Positions 5,566 to 10,749 of a DNA stretch of 10,749 nucleotides are shown here, piece by piece. The notes beneath the pieces are model-generated. The model did not search any database and had not been told where the DNA came from. It saw only the letters and a program-made list of their open reading frames with translations. This DNA comes from Synergistaceae bacterium (GTDB lineage Bacteria > Synergistota > Synergistia > Synergistales > Aminobacteriaceae): the NCBI GenBank assembly GCA_031273365.1, contig JAISSA010000087.1, positions 1 through 10,749 on the forward strand, given 5' to 3'. Within the stretch, counting starts at the first letter, position 1; every line of letters starts with the position of its first letter. A program made the position numbers and the translations under genes.

Positions 5566-5916
5566 ATGGCGACCGACCGGAAATATAAAGTGGCGATCGC
5601 CAGCACGGATCGGGAAAACGTCGACCTGCACTTCGGGAAGTGCGAATGCTTCACCATCGTCGAGGTCGACGGCGCGAGCGGAAACTGGCGCGTCGTGGAA
5701 GAGAGGCCTGTGCTCGCCCTGTGCAGTGCGGGCGACACGGACGAGACCATGGACGCGGCGGCGGACGCTCTTTCCGATTGTACTTTCGCCGTCGTCAGCC
5801 GGATCGGACGATGGCCCTATGCGGCGCTTTACGCGAGGGGGATCGAGAGCATCGAGTTCCGCGGACCGATCGCGGACGCCATGAACTCTTTGTGTACACG
5901 TCCCAAACAACATTGA
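5566..5916 (+). CDS. NifX/NafY-like protein (dinitrogenase iron-molybdenum cofactor biosynthesis family)
   Basis: 116 residues, ATG 5566 with GGGGAG seven bases upstream. The pattern KVAIASTDRENVDLHFGKCECF (residues 8-29), then a strand (FTIVEV) and later DCTFAVVSRIG, then a short helix (ALYARGI), matches the NifX/NafY/NifB C-terminal domain (PF02579), an RNase-H-like fold about 100-110 residues long. HFG (22-24) is the conserved family signature. Members bind or carry metal clusters such as NifB-co or FeMo-co, but many occur in genomes without nitrogenase and have unknown roles. Cys 26, 28, 53, 72 and 110 are available for a metal or cluster ligand; Cys26 and Cys28 flank the signature as C-E-C. 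It lies between two binding-protein genes, so it probably serves the transporter's cargo and not nitrogenase. There is no nif gene in the window. Confidence 0.8.
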   Translation: MATDRKYKVAIASTDRENVDLHFGKCECFTIVEVDGASGNWRVVEERPVLALCSAGDTDETMDAAADALSDCTFAVVSRIGRWPYAALYARGIESIEFRGPIADAMNSLCTRPKQH

Positions 5917-5920
5917 ACAT

Positions 5921-5991
5921 GGGGCTCCGCCCCACACCCCGCAGGGGACGTGTCCCCTGACCCCGTCAATTTTTCTTTAATTTTTCTTTAA
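5921..5991. repeat. GC-rich intergenic hairpin repeat, copy 1
   Basis: It contains GGGGCTCCGCCCC (5921-5933), CGCAGGGG, and the dyad CAGGGGAC-GT-GTCCCCTG (5942-5959). TGACCCCGTCAATTTTTC follows, with an 11-base tandem repeat AATTTTTCTTT (5968-5978 and 5979-5989). Copy 2 (8861-8931, opposite orientation) shares GGGCTCCGCCCC, CCCCGCAGGGGA, CCCCTGACCCCGT and AATTTTCTT in the same order. The strong dyad followed by T-runs could also attenuate transcription between the NifX-like gene and the binding-protein gene at 6047. Confidence 0.75.
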
Positions 5992-6046
5992 GCGGCGCGT
6001 TTGTTTTTGGTTCTTTCGGCTTTAATATATCAGAGGAGGTTTTATT

Positions 6047-6991
6047 ATGAGGAAAAGCGGCACATCCGATACATGGAAAGCGGCGATCGGCGTACTGGCG
6101 TGGATTATTTCCGTGGCGGGCCCCGTGGAGGCGGCGCTGCCCAAAGTTGTGGTCGCGGACGCGAACACCACACACCACCTGAACCTGTACGTGGCCAAAG
6201 AGCTGGGCATTTTCGAGAAGCACGGCCTCGACGTCGTCATCGAGAGCGTGGCAGACAACGCCGCGGCGCGTGACCTCGTGGTCTCGGGAGGGGCCGACGT
6301 GTTCTGGTCCTGCCCCACCGTCGCGATCGCGGCGATCGCCAACGGCGCGCCCATCAGGTCGATCGCGCAGGTCAAGCGGCCCTGCACCTCGGTGCTGCTC
6401 GTGGAGCCGAATTCCCCCATCAGGACGTTCGCGGACCTGAAGGGCAGGGAAATCGCCGGCATCTCCCCCACCTGCGAGGCCGTTATCTCGCTTGCGGTGA
6501 AGGCGCTGGACGCCGGCGGTTCGTTCGACCTGCAGCGGCTCGCGGGGGGGCCCGCCATCGCGGCGCTCGCGTCCAGAAGCGTCGATGGAGCGATTCTGGA
6601 GGAACCGCACGTGAGCATCGCGGAGCTTCAGGGGTATAAAGTGCTGTTCCCGGACGTTTCCGCGGGTATTCCGTGCCGCACCATCAACGCCAGCGACAGA
6701 GTGCTGGCGAACAGCGCCGAGGATCTGAAGCGTTTTGTCCAGGCCATCGACGAGGCGAACGCCGTCATTCTCGCAAACCCCGTCGCGGACAACATCGTCG
6801 ATATCGCCGCGCGTTACACCGGAGCGCCGAAAGAGGCGATCGTGCACGGCAACGACCGGCTGAAGTTCACCATCATTCTCGACACGAAGGGCCTGAAACT
6901 TCTGGGCGACGAGCTGCTCAAACTGGGCAACATCAAAGAGAACCCGGGCAATAAACTGTTCGCGGAGGCCTTCAGGGGCATTACCTGGTAA
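6047..6991 (+). CDS. ABC transporter periplasmic substrate-binding protein, NMT1/TauA/SsuA type
   Basis: 314 residues, ATG 6047 with a very strong ribosome-binding site (AGAGGAGG). The signal peptide ends near residue 29 (PVEA-ALPK). The mature protein has the two-lobe NitT/TauT binding-protein layout: KVVVADANTTHHLNLYVAKE at the start, then FEKHGLDVVI, GGADVFWSCPTVAIAAI, FADLKGREIAGI, VDGAILEEPHV, and helical C-terminal VDIAARYTGAP. Family ligands are nitrate, sulfonates, taurine, pyrimidine precursors and others. It has four cysteines in the mature part (89, 113, 143, 210), unusual for an exported binding protein; Cys143 (SPTC) and Cys210 (GIPC) recur in the next gene. It is the intact relative of the remnant at 5226 and probably serves the permease and ATPase downstream. 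The gene starts after the GC-rich repeat and ends 29 bases before the next start. Confidence 0.9.
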   Translation: MRKSGTSDTWKAAIGVLAWIISVAGPVEAALPKVVVADANTTHHLNLYVAKELGIFEKHGLDVVIESVADNAAARDLVVSGGADVFWSCPTVAIAAIANGAPIRSIAQVKRPCTSVLLVEPNSPIRTFADLKGREIAGISPTCEAVISLAVKALDAGGSFDLQRLAGGPAIAALASRSVDGAILEEPHVSIAELQGYKVLFPDVSAGIPCRTINASDRVLANSAEDLKRFVQAIDEANAVILANPVADNIVDIAARYTGAPKEAIVHGNDRLKFTIILDTKGLKLLGDELLKLGNIKENPGNKLFAEAFRGITW

Positions 6992-7020
6992 ACGGGGACA
7001 TATAAGGGAGGGTGCGGCTC

Positions 7021-8025
7021 ATGACTGCAAAGGTGAACAGGCGTCACGGGGTTCCAGGGGGGCCAGCGAGAATTCCGCAGGGACCGAACGGGCTCCGCCC
7101 CCCTGGCCTTAAACGCTTACTGTCGATGTTTTTCATCGCGCTCGTGAGCGCCCTCCTGCTGTTTTACGCGTTTCGAACCCCGAGGCCCGCGCCGTTCAGG
7201 ATCGGTCACAGCGGCGGGAACCTGGTCGCGGCTCTTTATCTCGCCTCCGAGGGGGAGGGCTGGGAGGGCTTCGACGCGGTTAAATTCAACTCCACGGCCG
7301 ACATCGGTTACGCGCTTCTCTCCGGCGGCCTCGACGCCGGCTTCGTGGAGATCGAAAAAATCAGGAGCCTCGAAAAGCTGTCGGGCTTCGAGAATTTGAC
7401 CGGAATGGGCAGAATCACCTTTCCTTACGGCGCGACGCTGGTGCTTCGCAGGGGACTGAACCTGCGCCTGGGTGAGCTGAAAGGCATCAGGATAGCCGTT
7501 TCTTCACCCAGGTGCGTGCTGCTCGGGGCGTTGCTGAAGGACGCCGAGCGTCTGCGCGCCGACCTGTCCGACGTCTCTTACGAGGTGATGCCCTTCGACG
7601 CCATGATCCCGGCGCTCGAGTCGAAAACGGTGGACGCCGCCGTCATAAAGGGGGCGTTCGCCGTGGCCGCGATTCATCAGGGGCATTCCGTGCTTTACCA
7701 GAACTGGGACGTGCAGCCGGGAGACGAGTGCTGTCCGGCCATCGTGGACCAGGCCGTGCAGGTGCTGCTCGTGCGGAAAGAACAGAGCGGGAAGGGTGAA
7801 GCTCTCACGAACCTCCTGCTGCTGGCGGAAACGGAGGGCCCCGACGCGCTGAGGCGCGCCACGGCGCGCAGAACCGCCCTGTCCCTCGAGGCGCTGGACC
7901 GGCAGCCCGTGCCGGCGTTCGACCGCGCGGACGACTCGCTCGTCGCCCTTCTGACGGAATTTCTGGACGACGACGGCATTCGCATCGTCGAAGAAGACGA
8001 AGAACATGAGGAAGAGGATGAATAA
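7021..8025 (+). CDS. Membrane-anchored binding-protein-like subunit with acidic C-terminal tail
   Basis: 334 residues from ATG 7021, chosen because GGGAGGG (7006-7012) is eight bases before it; a GTG at 7012 would overlap that site. Residues 1-32 are a basic, Gly/Pro-rich segment, largely encoded by a GC-rich repeat. Residues 33-50 (LLSMFFIALVSALLLFYA) are one membrane helix, probably a non-cleaved anchor. From residue 59 the protein has a type-2 periplasmic-binding fold like the gene upstream: FRIGHSGGNLVAALYLAS, LSGGLDAGFVE, LGELKGIRIAVSSPRC, VDAAVIKGA. Cys165 (SPRC) and Cys237-238 (ECCP) fall where the upstream protein has Cys143 and Cys210. The last 15 or so residues are almost all Asp/Glu (VEEDEEHEEEDE), and the codons there also carry the GAGG site used by the permease gene. 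It may be a second docking or ligand-receiving subunit. An alternative start is ATG 7126, without a good ribosome-binding site. Confidence 0.85.
   Translation: MTAKVNRRHGVPGGPARIPQGPNGLRPPGLKRLLSMFFIALVSALLLFYAFRTPRPAPFRIGHSGGNLVAALYLASEGEGWEGFDAVKFNSTADIGYALLSGGLDAGFVEIEKIRSLEKLSGFENLTGMGRITFPYGATLVLRRGLNLRLGELKGIRIAVSSPRCVLLGALLKDAERLRADLSDVSYEVMPFDAMIPALESKTVDAAVIKGAFAVAAIHQGHSVLYQNWDVQPGDECCPAIVDQAVQVLLVRKEQSGKGEALTNLLLLAETEGPDALRRATARRTALSLEALDRQPVPAFDRADDSLVALLTEFLDDDGIRIVEEDEEHEEEDE
7047..7106. repeat. GC-rich hairpin repeat, probable copy 3, inside a coding sequence
   Basis: CCAGGGGGG (7054-7062) and CCCCCCTGG (7098-7106) are exact 9-base inverted arms. The stretch also contains GGGGTTCCAGGGGG, CCGCAGGG and GGGCTCCGCCCC, the words that make up copies 1 and 2, though their order and orientation are rearranged. 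It encodes most of the Gly/Pro/Arg-rich residues 9-29 of the anchored binding protein, just before its membrane helix. Relation to the other copies is likely but less clear. Confidence 0.5.
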
Positions 8026-8030
8026 ATCGT

Positions 8031-8855
8031 ATGAATCGTTACGCGACCACAGGAATAAGGCTGATATTGCGGGAGGCGGGCTATTTTTTTAGAAACGCTC
8101 TGGGCAGCATATTTTCGCGGGAGTTTCTCACCGTTCTGGTTCCGCTGCTGGCTTTGTGGGAGCTTCTGCCGCGCCTCGGGGTGGTGCCGGGTACGCTCGT
8201 GCCGCCGCTGAGCACCGTGTCGGCCACGTTCTGGGAACTCCTGACCCGTGGCCGCCTGCTGATGCATATCGGGCACAGCATGGGCAAATTTTTTCTGGGG
8301 CTCGGCATCGCGATCGTGACGGCTATACCTGTCGGCGTCCTGATGGGCTGGAACCTGGCCATACGAAAACGGGTGCTGCCTCTGTTCCAGCTTCTGTCGC
8401 CCGTCCCGCCGCCCGCGTGGGTACCCGTCACCATTATCCTTTTTGGCATCGGCCTGCCGATGCAGACGTTTTTGATCTTTCTGGGTGCGTTTTATCCCAT
8501 TCTTTTCAACACGTATCAGGCCATAAAAGATACGGAACCCCGCTACCTGGCCTCCGCGCGCGTTTTCGGCGCGAGCGAGCTGACGCTGATCCTGCACGTG
8601 TACATCTGGCACGCGCTGGGGTCCATCATCATGAGCGTGAAGACGGGCGTCGCCATGGGCCTCGTGATGCTCGTCATCGCGGAGATGTACGGCGGCCGCA
8701 GCGGGCTTGGCTATATGCTGGTGGAGGCCAAAGATTTTTTCCAGATCCCGGTGATGGTGGTCTGCATGGCGGTGCTGGGCGTCATTGGATGGTTCCTGAT
8801 CGAGGTCCTGAAGTTTCTCGAACTCAAGCTGTCGGTGTGGAAAATAGGAAGATAA
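8031..8855 (+). CDS. ABC transporter permease, NitT/TauT (SsuC/TauC) family
   Basis: 274 residues, ATG 8031, five bases after the upstream stop; GAGG (8014-8017) within the end of the previous gene serves as ribosome-binding site. Hydrophobic segments lie near residues 33-50, 84-106, 129-152, 195-217 and 240-262, fitting the six-helix BPD_transp_1 layout. The cytoplasmic coupling (EAA-like) loop is at about 172-190 (YLASARVFGASELTLILHV). LVPPLSTV near 56-63, LLSPVPPPAWVPV near 121-133 and GRSGLGYML near 222-230 are typical of SsuC/TauC. This is the only permease seen, so the channel should be a homodimer. Between it and the ATPase gene lies copy 2 of the GC-rich repeat. Confidence 0.93.
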   Translation: MNRYATTGIRLILREAGYFFRNALGSIFSREFLTVLVPLLALWELLPRLGVVPGTLVPPLSTVSATFWELLTRGRLLMHIGHSMGKFFLGLGIAIVTAIPVGVLMGWNLAIRKRVLPLFQLLSPVPPPAWVPVTIILFGIGLPMQTFLIFLGAFYPILFNTYQAIKDTEPRYLASARVFGASELTLILHVYIWHALGSIIMSVKTGVAMGLVMLVIAEMYGGRSGLGYMLVEAKDFFQIPVMVVCMAVLGVIGWFLIEVLKFLELKLSVWKIGR

Positions 8856-8860
8856 GGAAG

Positions 8861-8931
8861 AAAATTAACGGGGTCAGGGGGCTGGGAAAGATCCCCTGCG
8901 GGGGTTTTTCCGGGGGGCGGAGCCCAGCGGT
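8861..8931. repeat. GC-rich intergenic hairpin repeat, copy 2 (reverse orientation)
   Basis: Read on the reverse strand it matches copy 1 in order: GGGCTCCGCCCC, CCCCGCAGGGGA, CCCCTGACCCCGTTAATT. GCTGGG (8881-8886) and CCCAGC (8923-8928) form an outer stem. In the sense direction GCGGGGGTTTTTCC (8899 on) offers a weak terminator-like end inside the operon, which could lower ATPase and cysK expression. Confidence 0.7.
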
Positions 8932-8975
8932 TTTGCTTAAGCTGTTGACATCGACAGAAAAACAGGAGAGCGAAA

Positions 8976-9848
8976 ATGATCGAAGCGCGCGGCATCAGCA
9001 AATTTTTCTCCATCATCAATGAAGACCGTACCGCCGAGGGCCTGACGGCGGTACTTTCCGTGTCGCTCAAAATACCGGACGGCAAAATCGTGAGCATTTT
9101 GGGCCCCTCGGGCTGTGGAAAATCCACTTTTCTCGAGATTCTGGCGGGTCTGCAGGCCCCTACGGAGGGCTCGGTTTACATCGACGGGGTGCAGGTGCTC
9201 GAACCGCTGCCGGCGACGCGCAGTGAAATGGAGGCCTACCGACGCAAATACCAGTTTCTCTCCCCGCTCGCCAACGGCATGTTCAAAAACAGGCCCAAAC
9301 ATGACATCGCCATGATATTTCAGGACTACGCCATTTTCCCATGGAAAACGGTGCTGCAGAACGTGACATTTCCCCTTTCGCTGCGCCGGATGCCCCGAGA
9401 AGAGCGGGAGGAGCGCGCCGTCGCGTTCCTGAAAAAGGCGGGGCTCGGCGATTCGCTGGGCAAATACCCGTCGCAGCTCTCGGGCGGTATGCGGCAGCGC
9501 CTGGCTCTGGCGCGCGCCCTTGCGGTGGGGCCCAGAATCATTCTGATGGACGAGCCCTTTGCCGCGGTGGACACGATCACGCGGGAGCGCCTGCAGGATG
9601 ACCTTCTGCGCCTGTGGCGGGAAACCGGCATCACGGTTGTGCTGGTGACCCACGACACGGACGAGGCGCTCTACCTTTCCGACGAGGTCGTGATCTTCTC
9701 GCCGCAGCCCGGCTCCGTGCGCAACAGGTTCGTGATTTCCGCGCCGCGCCCGCGCCGACGCAGCGATCCGGAGCTGCTGGCGTTCAAACGGCGCATCGAG
9801 GCGCTGTTCAAATACGATATCGACCATGAAAGCGAGTATTCGATATGA
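8976..9848 (+). CDS. ABC transporter ATPase, NitT/TauT (SsuB/TauB) family, with an insertion before the Q-loop
   Basis: 290 residues, ATG 8976 after GGAGAG. Motifs seen: Walker A GPSGCGKST (43-51), Q-loop Q116 in MIFQDYAIFPWKTV, signature LSGGMRQR (168-175), Walker B IILMDEP (188-194), D-loop AAVD (196-199), H-loop H226. The FPW after the Q-loop is typical of SsuB/TauB. SsuB-type proteins normally run almost directly from the strand with IDG to the Q-loop strand. Here about 30 extra residues (about 77-108, from PLPATRSEMEAYRR to NGMFKNRPKH) are inserted. The C-terminus is long (about 40 residues beyond the core). It overlaps the cysK start by four bases (ATGA). Confidence 0.94.
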   Translation: MIEARGISKFFSIINEDRTAEGLTAVLSVSLKIPDGKIVSILGPSGCGKSTFLEILAGLQAPTEGSVYIDGVQVLEPLPATRSEMEAYRRKYQFLSPLANGMFKNRPKHDIAMIFQDYAIFPWKTVLQNVTFPLSLRRMPREEREERAVAFLKKAGLGDSLGKYPSQLSGGMRQRLALARALAVGPRIILMDEPFAAVDTITRERLQDDLLRLWRETGITVVLVTHDTDEALYLSDEVVIFSPQPGSVRNRFVISAPRPRRRSDPELLAFKRRIEALFKYDIDHESEYSI

Positions 9849-10749
9849 CAAAACAGAAAAACGCGGGCAGCCCGGACGCGATCGAGCATGACGCGCATGA
9901 AACGGGCGGGTTCCGACCGGGAATTTACGAAAACATCACGGAGGCCATCGGCGCTACGCCCCTCGTGCGGCTGGGAAAGATCGGCGCGGGGCTTCCGGGC
10001 GTCATTCTGGGCAAGGTGGAGTCCTTCAACCCGCTTGCCAGCGTCAAGTGCCGCATAGGCGCGGCCATGCTCACGGCCGCCGAGCGCGAGGGGAAGCTCC
10101 TGCCCGGCGGCGTCGTGATCGAGCCCACCAGCGGCAACACGGGAATCGGTCTGGCCTTCGCCTGTGCTTCCCGCGGCTACAGGTTGATCCTGACCATGCC
10201 CGAGACGATGTCCATCGAGCGCCGCAGGCTGGTGCGAATGCTCGGCGCGGACCTGGTGCTGACCTCGGGCAGCGAGGGCATGAACGGCGCGGTCAAAAAG
10301 GCGCGCGAGCTCACAGGACAGATCGCGGGCAGCTTCATGCCCTTGCAGTTCGATAACCCCGCCAACCCGCAGGCGCACCGGGAGACCACCGCGGAGGAAA
10401 TATGGCGCGACACGCGCGGCCGTGTGGACGTATTTGTGGCGGGCGTGGGGACAGGCGGGACCATCACCGGGGTGGGGGAGGTGCTCAGGGCCCGCAAAAG
10501 CGACGTTCGAATCGTCGCCGTCGAGCCGGACGCCTCCCCCGTGCTTTCCGGCGGGCAGCCGGGGCCGCACCGCATACAGGGCATCGGCGCGGGGTTCGTG
10601 CCCAAAGTGCTGAACCGCTCTCTGCTCGACGAAATCGTGCGCGTCACCAACGAAGACGCGTTCACGACGGCACGGGACGTGGCCCGTCAGGAGGGCGTAC
10701 TCGTCGGAATATCCGCCGGCGCGGCCGTTTGGGCGGCGCGCGAGATCGC
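9845..10749 (+). CDS. cysK: Cysteine synthase A (O-acetylserine sulfhydrylase), C-terminus cut by window edge
   Basis: I translated from ATG 9845, which overlaps the stop of the ATPase gene as ATGA, so translational coupling is likely. 301 residues are visible without a stop; CysK is usually about 310-325. After a 26-residue N-terminal extension, the family pattern begins: IYENITEAIGATPLVRL, then the pyridoxal-phosphate lysine in NPLASVKCRIG (as in enteric CysK, which also has SVKCR), substrate loop EPTSGNTGIGLAFA, TMPETMSIERR, phosphate loop GVGTGGTITG, HRIQGIGAGFVP, and GISAGAA near the end. The enzyme makes cysteine and acetate from O-acetylserine and sulfide in the cytoplasm. The operon position after a transporter and a Cys-sensing leader says the imported compound probably supplies sulfur. 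The His/Asp-containing extension (MTKQKNAGSPDAIEHDAHET) is not part of the usual fold. Confidence 0.95.
   Translation, partial: MTKQKNAGSPDAIEHDAHETGGFRPGIYENITEAIGATPLVRLGKIGAGLPGVILGKVESFNPLASVKCRIGAAMLTAAEREGKLLPGGVVIEPTSGNTGIGLAFACASRGYRLILTMPETMSIERRRLVRMLGADLVLTSGSEGMNGAVKKARELTGQIAGSFMPLQFDNPANPQAHRETTAEEIWRDTRGRVDVFVAGVGTGGTITGVGEVLRARKSDVRIVAVEPDASPVLSGGQPGPHRIQGIGAGFVPKVLNRSLLDEIVRVTNEDAFTTARDVARQEGVLVGISAGAAVWAAREI

Noticed and set aside
5541..5588. Short ORF (15 codons) beginning at ATG 5541, between the binding-protein remnant and the NifX-like gene
   Set aside because: It overlaps the better start at 5566 and has no recognisable sequence; its upstream GGTGAGGT overlaps the old stop codon region.
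5966..6847. Long reverse-strand ORF (293 codons) antisense to the binding protein at 6047
   Set aside because: A GC-rich antisense frame with Arg/Asp/His-rich low-complexity translation, typical of a shadow of a real gene.
10025..10060. Apparent loss of the usual aspartate in the CysK lysine motif (SVKCR where SVKDR is common)
   Set aside because: Enteric CysK also has SVKCRIG, so this is a normal variant and not a sign of an inactive enzyme.

Overview
The window looks like a piece of a chromosome from an anaerobic, fairly GC-rich Gram-negative bacterium. Coding regions on the right are GC-rich, promoters are sharply AT-rich, and short GC-rich intergenic repeats are present. The gene mix (tandem NMT1/TauA-type binding proteins, a NifX-like protein, an amidohydrolase, CysK) would fit Synergistota or Desulfovibrio-like gut anaerobes. 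This taxonomic guess rests on general impression only, and no rRNA or other marker gene is present.

Left part (1-1140): the C-terminally cut gene of a LacI/GalR-family repressor runs leftward. It has a good promoter and a LacI-type palindrome just downstream of the predicted start site, which suggests autoregulation. Middle part (1235-3867): three rightward genes of unknown or only partly known function form an accessory-looking block. They are a 509-residue protein that may be the N-terminal half of a HerA/VirB4-like ATPase, a 79-residue protein, and a 195-residue DNA-binding protein with an internal tandem duplication and an excisionase-like helix-turn-helix. A convergent intergenic region with interleaved inverted repeats separates this block from a leftward amidohydrolase-2 gene (4021-4743).

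Right part (about 4890-10749): an apparent single rightward operon. A sigma70-type promoter leads into a leader RNA that encodes a 26-residue peptide with three consecutive cysteine codons. Distal codons of this leader ORF can pair with the 5' arm of a downstream intrinsic terminator, the geometry of classical ribosome-mediated attenuation and here predicted to sense Cys-tRNA. After the attenuator come the remnant of an internally deleted substrate-binding protein gene, a NifX/NafY-like small protein, an intact exported binding protein, a second membrane-anchored binding-protein homologue with an acidic tail, an ABC permease, an ABC ATPase with an unusual insertion, and cysteine synthase (CysK, cut by the window end). 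Three copies of a GC-rich hairpin repeat lie in this operon, one apparently inside the coding sequence of the anchored binding protein.

The likely joint role is scavenging of a sulfur-containing (or thiol/metal-bound) compound that feeds cysteine synthesis, switched on when cysteine is scarce. The ligand cannot be read from the sequence. The most interesting items are the polycysteine attenuator, the binding-protein remnant with its short deletion junction, and the shared cysteines in the two remaining binding proteins.
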